From contig NZ_CP047942.1 in assembly GCF_014279835.1 (NCBI RefSeq), positions 62,001 to 126,000 of the forward strand: a stretch of 64,000 nucleotides of DNA. The letters are read 5' to 3'. This document shows positions 39,284 through 50,681 of the stretch, one piece after another. How positions within the stretch are numbered: position 1 is the stretch's first letter; every line of letters begins with the position of its first letter. This DNA comes from Synechococcus sp. MVIR-18-1. GTDB taxonomy: Bacteria > Cyanobacteriota > Cyanobacteriia > PCC-6307 > Cyanobiaceae. A program made the position numbers and the translations under genes. The notes under the pieces are model-generated. The model saw only the letters and a list, made by a program, of their open reading frames with translations. It made no database searches and had not been told where the DNA came from.

Positions 39284-40228
39284 TCAGTCTAGACACGCTT
39301 CGATCAGGCCTATCGCTTCGCTAAGCGCAGCCTGACCTGTGAGCCAGTGGGGGCTGTGTTGACGGCGGAACCAGGTGCGTTGTCGCTTGGCGAACTGCTG
39401 GGTGCGCCTGGTGGTGGTGGCGATGGCCTGCGCTTCGCTTCGCTCTCCCTGCAGTACCTCGAGCGCTTCGCCGTAGCCGATCGTTTTCAGCATGGGGAGG
39501 TCAGATCCATAGCGCTGGCTCAGTTGCCGCGTTTCTTCAAGCAACCCTTCCCGGTAAATCTGCTGAGTGCGTTGGGCGATGCGTGAGCGCAGCTCCACGG
39601 GATTGAGTCCGAGCTCCAGCACGCGCCAGGGCGGAGGATTGGCCGATTGTTGCTCACTCATCGGTTTTCCGCTGGAGTACAGCACCTCAAGCGCGCGTTG
39701 GGTGCGAACTGCGTCTGCAGGGGCGATCTTGGCGGCCGCTAGGGGATCGGCCTGTTGGAGCAGTTGATGGCAGTTCGCTTGACCAAGAGTGCTCAGTTGG
39801 CGGCGTAGCTCGGCTTGAGGAGGTACCGCCGGAGGCTGCAATCCTTGGGTGAGGGCTTTGAGGTAGAGGCCGCTGCCTCCGGCCAAAAAAGCCACACCTC
39901 GGACCTTGAGCACCTGGCTCACGGCTGCAGCGGCTTCTTGCTGAAATTCCTGAAGCGTGATCGGTTGATCAGGGGAGCGCAGGTCGAGGAGGTGATGGGT
40001 GACGCGCTGTTGTTGCTCGGGCGTGGGTTTGGCCGTGCCGATATCCATCTCTCGGTAGAGCTGGCGAGAATCGATGTTGAGGATCTCCAACTGGAAGTGC
40101 TCAGCAAGCTCAAGCGCAAGCGCGGTTTTGCCACTCGCCGTCGGGCCCACCAGTGCCACCACAAGGGGCGCCTCTGCATCGGGTTTTGCCTTGGCTGTGG
40201 TCCCGAATTCAGGGCTGATCTGATTCAT
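39284..40228 (-). CDS. miaA: tRNA dimethylallyltransferase
   Basis: Adds the dimethylallyl group to A37 of tRNAs reading UNN codons. The P-loop GPTASGKT lies near residue 27 of the form starting at ATG 40228. The next motifs, [17 protein letters not shown] and [19 protein letters not shown], are typical. A longer open frame extends to 40450 but overlaps the gyrB start and has no family similarity there. ATG 40249 is the second choice for the start. Divergent from gyrB. Confidence 0.95.
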   Translation of the reverse strand: MNQISPEFGTTAKAKPDAEAPLVVALVGPTASGKTALALELAEHFQLEILNIDSRQLYREMDIGTAKPTPEQQQRVTHHLLDLRSPDQPITLQEFQQEAAAAVSQVLKVRGVAFLAGGSGLYLKALTQGLQPPAVPPQAELRRQLSTLGQANCHQLLQQADPLAAAKIAPADAVRTQRALEVLYSSGKPMSEQQSANPPPWRVLELGLNPVELRSRIAQRTQQIYREGLLEETRQLSQRYGSDLPMLKTIGYGEALEVLQGERSEAQAIATTTRRTQQFAKRQRTWFRRQHSPHWLTGQAALSEAIGLIEACLD

Positions 40229-40308
40229 CGAAGAAACGATGGGGTGCATCCCCTTTAAAAATGACGCGTCAGAGGGTTCTACGGGCGCCTCTGGGATACC
40301 GGTGGTAA

Positions 40309-42311
<2,003 letters not shown>

Positions 42312-42312
<1 letters not shown>

Positions 42313-42650
42313 TGCGGATGTCAACTGGGGTTGTGTTGCGTTGGGGCTGGCTTCTTGGTGTGGCCTTGATGGCACCAGCGGCACTTCCCGCTGGTGGTGC
42401 TCAGCGACGGCTTCCCCCCTTGCGCCGGCAGGAGGGCAAAAGCCCATTGCTCAGTGGTGAGTGCTGTGTCTTGCGCTCCAGCCCGCTGGTTGAGGCCCCT
42501 GCCCTACGCCGCTTGGAGTTAGGCACTCCACTCCAGATGTTGCGTCATTGGCGTGGAGACGATGGCCGCGACTGGATTCAAGTGCAGGTGTCTTCAGGCC
42601 AGGGCTTGCCAGCGAGCTTTCAGTCTGTGCGTGGTTGGGTGAATGGCTGA
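42312..42650 (+). CDS. Small exported protein with SH3-like domain
   Basis: 112 residues. A hydrophobic N-terminus ([20 protein letters not shown]) looks like a signal peptide with a possible cleavage near residue 29. The rest resembles a bacterial SH3 (SH3b) fold: [23 protein letters not shown], then DWIQVQV and RGWVNG. The gene starts on the last base of the gyrB stop (TGATG) and its end overlaps crcB by 8 bases. Function unknown. Confidence 0.8.
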
Positions 42651-43053
42651 TTCCTTCACGGCTGGTCAGGTCGTGCTGGTAGGGATTGGTGCCATTCCTG
42701 GAGCCTGGCTTCGGCTGCGGATCGTGAATCACTTCGAGCCGATGGTTCCCCGCAAGCATTGGGGAACCTTTGCGGTCAATCTCGTTGCCGCCTTTGCCCT
42801 CGGTCTGGTGCTTGGCCTCCAAAACAATGATCCCTGCACAACATCTCAAGCTCTTTCGGGGCTGACCTTGTTGATAGCTGTGGGCTTTTTTGGCAGCCTC
42901 AGTACGTTTTCTACGTTTGCCGTTGAGTTGCTCAACACCCTGAAGCAAAGGAATTGGCGTGAATCGCTGCTCCTAAGCGTGGGCTCGATCCTCGGTGGCT
43001 TGGTTGCGGCTGGTTTGGGCTACGGGCTTGGCTTGGCCGAGGGGATCGCCTGA
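42643..43053 (+). CDS. crcB: CrcB/Fluc fluoride channel, first subunit
   Basis: 136 residues with four membrane helices. The family marks are [13 protein letters not shown] and the pore segment [15 protein letters not shown]. Fluc channels let fluoride leave the cell. Many work as a pair of different subunits encoded side by side, as here. Overlaps the preceding gene by 8 bases and shares one base with the second crcB gene. I saw no fluoride riboswitch nearby. Confidence 0.93.
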   Translation: MADSFTAGQVVLVGIGAIPGAWLRLRIVNHFEPMVPRKHWGTFAVNLVAAFALGLVLGLQNNDPCTTSQALSGLTLLIAVGFFGSLSTFSTFAVELLNTLKQRNWRESLLLSVGSILGGLVAAGLGYGLGLAEGIA

Positions 43054-43445
43054 TGCCGCAGTCTTCTTCCACTGCAAACCAGTTCAGCCTTCGTCAAGAC
43101 CTGAGCGAATTGGCTCTTGTGGCGCTTGGTGCTGTTCCTGGCGCTGTGATGCGTTGGCAAATAGGGTCCCATCTGCATGACAACAACGTGATTGTGAACG
43201 TGCTCGGCGCGTTCGTTTTGGGCTGGTTGGTGGGTCTTCCCCTCCGTCCGAAACGTCAGTTGCTGGTTGGGATTGGTTTCTGTGGTTCGCTCACCACATT
43301 CAGCAGCTGGATGGTGGACTGCGTGACCTTCATCGCTCAAGGCGACTGGCTGGCTGCCTTGGGGTTAATCGGCCTCACCCTGGGGCTGGGGCTGGGTGCC
43401 GCAGCCCTGGGTGTTGTCGTGGGCCGGAGCTTGGTTAAGCGTTAA
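43053..43445 (+). CDS. crcB: CrcB/Fluc fluoride channel, second subunit
   Basis: 130 residues, second subunit of the fluoride channel pair, with four membrane helices. It has NVLGAFVLGWLVG and the pore motif GFCGSLTTFSSWMVD. A 20-residue polar lead ([19 protein letters not shown]) precedes the first helix. The start codon overlaps the first subunit's stop by one base. The 3' end overlaps the glutathione peroxidase gene by 11 bases on the other strand. Confidence 0.93.
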   Translation: MPQSSSTANQFSLRQDLSELALVALGAVPGAVMRWQIGSHLHDNNVIVNVLGAFVLGWLVGLPLRPKRQLLVGIGFCGSLTTFSSWMVDCVTFIAQGDWLAALGLIGLTLGLGLGAAALGVVVGRSLVKR

Positions 43446-43914
43446 GAGCAGACTCAATCGCAGTCTTCAGCTCATCGGAGTCGGGCTCAACGCCGCTTTT
43501 GAAGCGTGCGATCACCGTGCCGTCTTTGCCCACGAGGAACTTCTCAAAGTTCCAAGCCACATCGCCGGAAGGCTCTGTTGTGTTGAGGGTGGTGTAAGGC
43601 TCCGTGGTGCTTCCAGTGGCATGCACTTTGTCGAACAGCTCAAAGCTGGCGTTGTAGGTGGTGGAACAGAAGCTTTTGATCTCCTCCAAAGAGCCTGGCT
43701 CCTGGCCGCCAAAGTCGTTGCAGGGGAAGCCCAAAACCTGAAGACCTTGAGCGCCGTAGCTGTCTTGTAGCGCTTGCAAGCCGCTGTACTGACGCGTGAA
43801 GCCGCAGCGGCTCGCCACGTTCACGATTAACAGCACCTTGCCTGAGTAAGAGCCGAGTGATTTGTTGGCGCCGTCGGGGGTGTTGACGGACACGCTGCTG
43901 ATGTTGGGGGCCAT
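43435..43914 (-). CDS. Glutathione peroxidase family protein (cysteine type)
   Basis: 159 residues of the glutathione/thioredoxin peroxidase family, which reduces hydroperoxides. The peroxidatic residue is a cysteine (Cys37, NVASRCGFTRQY, codon TGC) rather than selenocysteine. The tetrad partners are Gln71 (GFPCNDFGGQEPG), Trp121 and Asn122 (VAWNFEKF). Cyanobacterial relatives often use thioredoxin or NADPH rather than glutathione. Divergent from mgtE. Confidence 0.94.
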   Translation of the reverse strand: MAPNISSVSVNTPDGANKSLGSYSGKVLLIVNVASRCGFTRQYSGLQALQDSYGAQGLQVLGFPCNDFGGQEPGSLEEIKSFCSTTYNASFELFDKVHATGSTTEPYTTLNTTEPSGDVAWNFEKFLVGKDGTVIARFKSGVEPDSDELKTAIESALNA

Positions 43915-43991
43915 AACTATTGGAAGTGCAATCGGCGCTGACGATAACCGGCGACCGCCCCACTTACACTGGAAGGGGCCGGGCGGAGAGC

Positions 43992-45446
43992 ATGGAAGAA
44001 GCCCACGGCCGCAGCGGTGTGAGCGTCACGAATGATCTGGTCGCTGAGGTTGTTGCTCAGCAATTGGAATCGATGTTGTCGGTTGGCAATTACGACGGTG
44101 TCAAGTTGCTCTTGGCGCCGGTTCAGCCTGTGGATGTGGCGGAAGCGGTGGGTTGCCTTCCGCGAACTCTTCAGGCCCTTGCCTTTCGCTTGCTCGGCAA
44201 GGACGAAGCGATTGAGGTGTACGAATACCTTGAGCCAGCCATTCAGCAAAGCTTGTTGGAACGGCTGCGCTCCAGTGAAGTGTTGGAGCTTGTGGAAGAG
44301 ATGTCGCCCGATGACCGGGTGCGCCTGCTCGATGAACTCCCGGCCAAAGTGGTGCGCCGTCTTTTGGTGGAGCTCAGTCCTTCCGAGCGGCGGGTGACCG
44401 CACAATTACTCGGTTATGCCCCCGAAACGGCTGGCCGTTTGATGACAACGGAATACATCGATCTCAAGGAATTTCATAGTGCTGCACAAGCTCTCACCAT
44501 CGTTCGCCGGCGCGCAAGAGAGACCGAAACGATTTACAGCCTTTATGTAACAGATGGGCAGCGCCATCTCACCGGCATCTTGTCTTTGCGTGATTTGGTC
44601 ACGGCCGACCCCAGCGATTGCATTGGTGATGTGATGACGCGAGAGGTTGTGAGCGTTGGCACCGATACCGATCAGGAGGAGGTGGCCCGTGCGATTCAGC
44701 GCTACGACTTTCTTGCTGTGCCTGTTGTGGACCGGGAACGTCGTCTTGTCGGGATCGTTACGGTGGACGACGTGATCGACGTGATCGAGCAGGAAGCCAC
44801 CCGTGACCTTTATGCCGCTGGTGCGGTGGAGGCTGGTGATGAGGATGACTACTTCCAGAGCAATCTGTTCACCGTTGCGCGCCGCCGCGTGGTGTGGCTT
44901 TCGGTGTTGGTGGTTGCCAATGGCTTCACCACCCAGGTGATCGCGATGAACGATGCCGTGCTGCGTGAGGTTGTGATGCTTGCCGCATTCATTCCTTTGT
45001 TGATTGGCACTGGTGGAAATGTGGGTGCGCAGAGTTCCACGGTGGTGATTCGTGGATTGAGCACCCAGCGCATCCAACCTTTGGGCCCCTGGCGTGCTGT
45101 TGTCCGAGAGTCGCTCGCCGGCGCTCTATTGGGCGTGCTGATGCTTTTTGTTGTGGTGCCATTTGCTTGGTGGCGTGGTGACGGCCCACTTGTAGGGATG
45201 GCGGTCGGGATCAGTTTGCTTGCGATTACCACCCTGGCCGCCACGGCGGGTGCTGCGTTGCCCTTGCTGTTTAACCGCATGGGCCTCGATCCAGCCCTGA
45301 TGTCAGCGCCCTTTATCACCACCGCTACAGACGTGGCGGGCGTGTTCATCTATCTGAAAACGGCGGAGTGGTTGCTGCTGCATGCGCCCCAGCTGCTCGA
45401 GACCACGAGTATTTCTACTCATCTAGCCACTTCTTTCGCTTTCTGA
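43992..45446 (+). CDS. mgtE: MgtE family magnesium transporter
   Basis: About 484 residues from ATG 43992. The open frame extends 24 codons upstream without similarity. Order: the MgtE N domain (LRSSEVLELVEEMSPDDRVRLLDELP), two CBS motifs (YSLYVTDGQRHLTGILSLRDLV and FLAVPVVDRERRLVGIVTVDDVIDVIEQEATRD), then five membrane helices with the pore region PLLIGTGGNVGAQSSTVVIRGLS. It carries Mg2+ across the plasma membrane, and its gating is set by Mg2+ binding to the N/CBS part. Confidence 0.95.
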   Translation: MEEAHGRSGVSVTNDLVAEVVAQQLESMLSVGNYDGVKLLLAPVQPVDVAEAVGCLPRTLQALAFRLLGKDEAIEVYEYLEPAIQQSLLERLRSSEVLELVEEMSPDDRVRLLDELPAKVVRRLLVELSPSERRVTAQLLGYAPETAGRLMTTEYIDLKEFHSAAQALTIVRRRARETETIYSLYVTDGQRHLTGILSLRDLVTADPSDCIGDVMTREVVSVGTDTDQEEVARAIQRYDFLAVPVVDRERRLVGIVTVDDVIDVIEQEATRDLYAAGAVEAGDEDDYFQSNLFTVARRRVVWLSVLVVANGFTTQVIAMNDAVLREVVMLAAFIPLLIGTGGNVGAQSSTVVIRGLSTQRIQPLGPWRAVVRESLAGALLGVLMLFVVVPFAWWRGDGPLVGMAVGISLLAITTLAATAGAALPLLFNRMGLDPALMSAPFITTATDVAGVFIYLKTAEWLLLHAPQLLETTSISTHLATSFAF

Positions 45447-45498
45447 GAGTTCGTTTACGTTTCTTAGGGTTACTCTTTACACAACTCAATGAAGCGTC

Positions 45499-46506
45499 AT
45501 GGCTCCTGCTGCTGCTGTTGCTTCCCGCCCCGCATCTGCCTCCACCGGTCGCGCCTCTGGCGCTGAAGTCGATTTAGTACGTTCGTACCTGCGAGACATC
45601 GGCCGTGTGCCGTTGTTGAGTCACCAACAGGAGATCACGCTAGGCCGTCAGGTTCAGGAGTTGATGGATTTAGAGGCGCTAGAAGCAGAACTCAAGGATC
45701 AGCGCGGCGGAGAAGAGGTCGCCAGGGAAGAATGGGCCAAAGCTGCTGGTGTGAGTGCAGCGCAACTGAAGCGCAAGCTGCAGGCAGGTCGCCGCGCCAA
45801 GGAGCGCATGGTTGCTGCCAACTTGCGGTTGGTGGTGAGCGTCGCCAAGAAATACACCAAGCGGAATATGGAACTGCTGGATTTAATCCAGGAGGGAACG
45901 ATCGGTTTGGTGCGTGGTGTGGAGAAATTTGATCCCACCCGAGGCTACAAATTCAGTACCTATGCGTACTGGTGGATTCGCCAAGGGATTACCCGTGCGA
46001 TTGCGGAAAAGAGCCGCACGATTCGCCTACCGATTCACATCACCGAGATGTTGAACAAGCTGAAAAAGGGTCAACGGGAATTAAGCCAAGAGCTGGGCCG
46101 CACCCCATCGGTGACGGAATTGGCGTCATTTGTGGAGCTACCAGAAGATGAGGTGAAGGATTTGATGTGCCGGGCTCGCCAGCCTGTGAGCTTGGAGATG
46201 AAGGTGGGCGATGGAGATGACACCGAACTGCTGGAGCTGCTAGCTGGTGATGGAGAGCTGCCATCCGAACAGGTGGAAGGGGAATGCCTGAAGGGAGACC
46301 TGCGCGATCTGCTGAGCCAGCTGCCTGAATTGCAGGGGAAAGTGTTGAGGATGCGCTATGGGATGGACGGAGAGGAGCCGATGAGCCTCACGGGTATTGG
46401 CCGCATCATTGGTATCAGCCGTGATCGTGTGCGCAATCTCGAGCGAGATGGCTTAGCTGGTTTGCGTCGCCTGAGTGATCAGGTTGAGGCCTACGTTGCC
46501 TGCTGA
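45499..46506 (+). CDS. RNA polymerase sigma factor, group 2 sigma-70 type
   Basis: 335 residues. Region 1.2 is LVRSYLRDIGRVPLLSHQQEI, region 2 is DLIQEGTIGLVRGVEKFDPTRGYKFSTYAYWWIRQ, region 3 follows at PIHITEMLNKLKKGQREL, and region 4 ends with GRIIGISRDRVRNLERDGLAGLRRL. It lacks the long N-terminal region of the primary sigma factor, which is typical of the non-essential group 2 sigma factors of cyanobacteria (stress, light or nutrient responses). Which member it is cannot be read safely. Its end overlaps the next gene by 16 bases on the other strand. Confidence 0.94.
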   Translation: MAPAAAVASRPASASTGRASGAEVDLVRSYLRDIGRVPLLSHQQEITLGRQVQELMDLEALEAELKDQRGGEEVAREEWAKAAGVSAAQLKRKLQAGRRAKERMVAANLRLVVSVAKKYTKRNMELLDLIQEGTIGLVRGVEKFDPTRGYKFSTYAYWWIRQGITRAIAEKSRTIRLPIHITEMLNKLKKGQRELSQELGRTPSVTELASFVELPEDEVKDLMCRARQPVSLEMKVGDGDDTELLELLAGDGELPSEQVEGECLKGDLRDLLSQLPELQGKVLRMRYGMDGEEPMSLTGIGRIIGISRDRVRNLERDGLAGLRRLSDQVEAYVAC

Positions 46507-47426
46507 TTGAGGATCAGCAGTAAACGTTCGTTAACAGCCTTTGGAGATTCGTCGTGTGGGCAATGTCCTGCACGGGGAATCACCAAGATTGATTGAATGC
46601 AATCAAATTCCAGTTGCCAGTTTTTGGCTTCCTTAACGGGTTCCCAGGGATCATCTTCCCCCCAAATTAGATGCACTGGTTGTTTAAGCTCCGCGAGCAG
46701 GTTGGGAGCTAAATGGTCATTGAACAAGTTGATAAAGCCGCGAAAGGCTTCTGCAGCTCCTTTGCGTTGACTTGGCCCTAAGAGAAGGGCAACCAAGTCA
46801 TCATCCACATTGCATCCACTGGGGTAGGCCTGTTTGAGCACGCTCCGAATTAATGCTGGCCGCGCCGCATTGCGGAACAAGGCTGTACTCAGCCAGCGCT
46901 GACTGACCAGGGTTTTGAGGAGAGGGCGGATCCAAGCCATCCAGGCTGGCTGGGTTGCCAATTGTTTGTCATCCATTAGCCGCTGCGCGCAGTCGATCAG
47001 CACCACTCCCTCACAGGGAATCCTCTGGCTTTGCTCTTTTAAAAGTTGTGCAGCTCTTAGGGCTACAACGCCACCGATTGAGTTGCCAACAAGCACCACG
47101 GGACGATCAATCACGTTGATGCAAAAATCGACAACCTGTTGAGCCCATAGATCAAAACAATAGTGAACTGATTTGTTTGTGCTGGGTTCATCTTTGAGCT
47201 GTGCTTGTGGCTGATCACTCCTGCCGAAACCCAGCAGATCGATGGCATAGGTGGGAACGTGCTCGGCGAGGACGGGTTGGTTGAAGCGCCAATGATTCGT
47301 ATTCGCTCCGAAGCCATGAATCAGTAGAACCGCTGTTGGTGCCGTTTGATCCCCCATGACGGACCAGCCAATCTCATGGGATTTCCAGGTCCAAGGCGCC
47401 TGGATTGGAGCAAAAGAAGCGTTCAT
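46491..47426 (-). CDS. Alpha/beta hydrolase coupled to an RND efflux pump gene
   Basis: 311 residues. The oxyanion region is LLIHGFGANTNHW, the nucleophile is Ser116 in VGNSIGG, the acid lies in WGEDDPWEP and the histidine in AGHCPHDESP. The GNSIGG elbow and length resemble plant-type pheophytinase/chlorophyll dephytylase relatives, but this is only suggestive. The start codon overlaps the RND transporter stop (ATGA), so the hydrolase is probably translated with the pump. Substrate unknown. Confidence 0.9.
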   Translation of the reverse strand: MNASFAPIQAPWTWKSHEIGWSVMGDQTAPTAVLLIHGFGANTNHWRFNQPVLAEHVPTYAIDLLGFGRSDQPQAQLKDEPSTNKSVHYCFDLWAQQVVDFCINVIDRPVVLVGNSIGGVVALRAAQLLKEQSQRIPCEGVVLIDCAQRLMDDKQLATQPAWMAWIRPLLKTLVSQRWLSTALFRNAARPALIRSVLKQAYPSGCNVDDDLVALLLGPSQRKGAAEAFRGFINLFNDHLAPNLLAELKQPVHLIWGEDDPWEPVKEAKNWQLEFDCIQSILVIPRAGHCPHDESPKAVNERLLLILNQQAT

Positions 47427-50400
47427 TTGCTGGGTGACATGAGTCTGCTTTCAAGGTCCTTAACAAGCACATAAACAGGGGGGACAACCCCTATGGAGAG
47501 AACGGTGGCAACGATTAATCCACCAAAAATGACAGTTCCAAGAGATTGTTGTGCACTCGCTCCTGCACCGTTGGCGACTACGAGAGGCAAGAAACCGGCA
47601 AGCGCGGCCGTCGCTGTCATCAGGATGGGACGAAGCCGCGATTCGGCTGATTCGATCACGGCGATCACGCTACTTTTCCCCTCCTTGAGTTTTTGTTCGG
47701 CGACCTCCACGATCAAAATTCCATTCTTGGCTGCTAAACCGATCAAGGTAACCAGGCCAATTTGTGCATAGATGTTCAAATCGATGGAGCGAATCGCAAG
47801 AAAGGCGAGGGCACCAAGCATGGCCAGCGGCACCGTTGCCAGGATGATGATTGGTGTGATGTAACTCTCATATTGGGCTGAGAGCACCAGATACACAATC
47901 AGCACCCCAAGTCCAAACACCAGGATGCTCGCGTTCCCCGCGGAGAGCTGCAGCGCTGCCAGACCGGTAAAGGCAGAACCAATGTTGGTGTAAGTCTCAG
48001 CTTTAAACAATTGCTGGATTTTGCTCAGGGCCTGACCGCTGCTTTTTCCGATCGCTTCCGCGCCCTGAATCAGCACGGTGCGGCTCAAGTTGTAGTGGCT
48101 GATCACAGGCGGAGCACTGCTGAGCTCGGCTTCAGCAAATTGCGACACCTGGACTAGTTCGCCATCGTTTGATCGAACGTAATAACTAAGGATGTCATCG
48201 ATAGTTTCCCGTTGATTTGGCGTTCCCTGCACGTAGATGCTGCGGACTTGGCCGCTCTCGTAGGTGAGTCCGGAGTAGCTACTGCCAGCTAGCGCAGAAA
48301 TCGTGTCCATCGCCTCTTTGAAGTCGACGTTGAGAGCCCCCATCACCTCGCGATTGAGGTTGAGGCCGATCGCTGGAGCGCTTGGGGTGAACTGCGTGTA
48401 AACGCTGGAAAAGTCTCCGCTTGCATCAGCCTTCTTGATCAGTTGGCCCGCCAAATCGGAGAGTTCGTTGAAGCTGTAGGCACCGTTGCTGAGGTCGTTG
48501 AATTGGAAGTAGAACCCTCCTTGGGCGGAGAAGCCAGGCACCGCTGGTGGGCCTGAAGCCCTAGCGAGGCCGTCGCTTAATGCGATCAACTTGGCATTCA
48601 GCCGCTTGACGATGGCATCGGAACTGTGTTCAGCGCCTTTGCGTTCTTCCAAGGGCTGGAGGCCAAAGAAAAAGACACCTTGATCGGGACTGGAGCCATT
48701 GAAGCCATAGCCGTTGATGATTGAGGCATTGGCGACATCGTCTTCTTCACTGAGGACCTTGGCGATTTGGTTGCCAAGCTTTTTGGTTTCCACCAGGGAA
48801 GCCCCATTTTGAAGTTGGAAAATTCCCACTCCATAGCCTTGGTCTTCATCGGGGATGAAGGCTGTTGGCAGGGTCGTGAAAGCGAAGCCTGTCGCCACGA
48901 TTCCAATAACCAATCCAGCCAGCACGATCCGGCGGGCTTGGATCATCCGTTTGAGAAGCCTGGAGTAGGTGTTTTCAAGACGCTCGAAATTGCGGTTGAA
49001 TACCTTGAAGATCAGCGGCAGGTTCGATCCAGCGAGGGCACCGATCACGATGCCGGCGATGTAAGTCCAGTTGCCAAAGGAAGCAGCACTGAAGCGGCCA
49101 AAGGCCAAGCCCACGATCACGCCCACCACAATCCAACTGCGACCCTTCGCTTCCGGTGGTTTTTTCTGAGAAAGGATCAAACCCGAGAGCATCGGTGAAA
49201 ACGTCAGTGCATTAAATGCAGAGATGGCAACCGAAAAGGCGATCGTGAGTGCGAACTGTTTGTAGATGATCCCGATCCCACCTGGATAAAAGGCAACGGG
49301 AACAAACACCGCCATCAGTACGAGGGCGGTGGCAAGCAGCGCGCCGAAGAGCTCGCCCATGCAAGCGAGTGCTGCTTCGCGAGGCTTCATTCCTTGGTCG
49401 ATGTTGGTGGAGACCGCTTCGATCACAACGATGGCGTCATCCACAACAAGGCCTGTAGCCAGCACAAGGCCCAGCAATGTGAGTTGATTGATCGAAAACC
49501 CGAAGACGTTGAGGAAGGCGAATGTTCCCACCAGAGAAATCGGAATCGCCAGGCTGGGCACCACGGTGGCGCGCCAGTTCTGGAGAAAAAGAAACAGGAT
49601 GATTAAGACCAATACGATCGCCAGTCCGAGCGCGTCGATGACGCCATTAACGGAGGATTCGATGAACTGGCCGATGTCATAAATCTGATTAATCGTGACG
49701 CCAGGAGGCACTGTGCTTTTGAACTGGTTGATTTGATCAATAACGCCTTCTGATACATCGAGAGCATTGCTCGAAGGAGTTTGGAAAACAGCAATCGTGA
49801 GCGCTTCCATTTCGTTTTTATCTACGACCTGTATTGAGTAGGAGTTGCTGCCGTAGCGGACTTCGCCAACATCCTTCAGTTTGAGCAGATTGCCGGAGGG
49901 CGAGCGGCTGAGGATCAGGTTGTTGAAGTCATCGATCGAGATCAGGTTGCCGTTGTTCTCCACCACAATCGGATAGGTGTAGGCCTGGTCGCCTGAGGCT
50001 GGAGGTCCTCCAACAAGGCCACCAACAGCCACGCTGTTTTGAGACTGCACTGCATTGAGTACGTCTTCTGAAGTGAGTTTGTTGGCGGCAAGTTTGCTTG
50101 GATCAACAAACAGCCAGAAGGCAGGATTGGCACCTCCCAAGATCGTGACGTTGGCAACGCCTTCCACCCGCGAAAGCGGGTAATAGAGCTGTTCGTAGAC
50201 GAGTCCGTTTAAAAAAGCAGCATCAAATTGCCCTTCGCTGGAACTGATCTCATAGGCAAGAAGGATGGAGGGGTTGCTTTGCGTTACGGAAACCCCTGTT
50301 TCTTTCACCTGGTCTGGGAGTTGGGGATTGGCCAGAGACACACGGTTCTGAACATTCACCTGATCGATATCAATGTCTGTTGTTTGGTCGAAATAGACAT

Positions 50401-50677
50401 TGATGGTGCTGTTGCCCGTCATGTCGGTGTTCGAGGAGATGTAGCTCACTCCGGGAACGCCATTGATCTGTTGCTCCAAGGGATTGGTCACCGCTTGCTC
50501 GGTAACCTCCGCGTTGGCGCCTCCATAGGTTGCACTGACCAGGATCAGAGGATTGGCAATGTTTGGCAGGTTGGCAATGGGCAGAATCGGGATCGAGATC
50601 AGCCCGACGAGCACAATCAAAATGCTGCAGACCGTGGTCAGGACCGGTCGCTTGATGAAATTGTCGGAGAAAGCCAT
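47423..50677 (-). CDS. RND family efflux transporter, inner-membrane pump
   Basis: 1084 residues of the AcrB/HAE1 type. It begins with FSDNFIKRPVLTTVCSILIVLVG and has twelve membrane helices in two halves, with two large periplasmic loops. The proton-relay region is VDDAIVVIE (helix 4), and helix 10 lies near GLAAKNGILIVEVAEQKL. Together with the adaptor upstream it would expel lipophilic compounds from the cell. No TolC-like outer-membrane gene is nearby. The adaptor gene ends four bases before this start. Confidence 0.95.
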   Translation of the reverse strand: MAFSDNFIKRPVLTTVCSILIVLVGLISIPILPIANLPNIANPLILVSATYGGANAEVTEQAVTNPLEQQINGVPGVSYISSNTDMTGNSTINVYFDQTTDIDIDQVNVQNRVSLANPQLPDQVKETGVSVTQSNPSILLAYEISSSEGQFDAAFLNGLVYEQLYYPLSRVEGVANVTILGGANPAFWLFVDPSKLAANKLTSEDVLNAVQSQNSVAVGGLVGGPPASGDQAYTYPIVVENNGNLISIDDFNNLILSRSPSGNLLKLKDVGEVRYGSNSYSIQVVDKNEMEALTIAVFQTPSSNALDVSEGVIDQINQFKSTVPPGVTINQIYDIGQFIESSVNGVIDALGLAIVLVLIILFLFLQNWRATVVPSLAIPISLVGTFAFLNVFGFSINQLTLLGLVLATGLVVDDAIVVIEAVSTNIDQGMKPREAALACMGELFGALLATALVLMAVFVPVAFYPGGIGIIYKQFALTIAFSVAISAFNALTFSPMLSGLILSQKKPPEAKGRSWIVVGVIVGLAFGRFSAASFGNWTYIAGIVIGALAGSNLPLIFKVFNRNFERLENTYSRLLKRMIQARRIVLAGLVIGIVATGFAFTTLPTAFIPDEDQGYGVGIFQLQNGASLVETKKLGNQIAKVLSEEDDVANASIINGYGFNGSSPDQGVFFFGLQPLEERKGAEHSSDAIVKRLNAKLIALSDGLARASGPPAVPGFSAQGGFYFQFNDLSNGAYSFNELSDLAGQLIKKADASGDFSSVYTQFTPSAPAIGLNLNREVMGALNVDFKEAMDTISALAGSSYSGLTYESGQVRSIYVQGTPNQRETIDDILSYYVRSNDGELVQVSQFAEAELSSAPPVISHYNLSRTVLIQGAEAIGKSSGQALSKIQQLFKAETYTNIGSAFTGLAALQLSAGNASILVFGLGVLIVYLVLSAQYESYITPIIILATVPLAMLGALAFLAIRSIDLNIYAQIGLVTLIGLAAKNGILIVEVAEQKLKEGKSSVIAVIESAESRLRPILMTATAALAGFLPLVVANGAGASAQQSLGTVIFGGLIVATVLSIGVVPPVYVLVKDLESRLMSPSK

Positions 50678-50681
50678 CGGC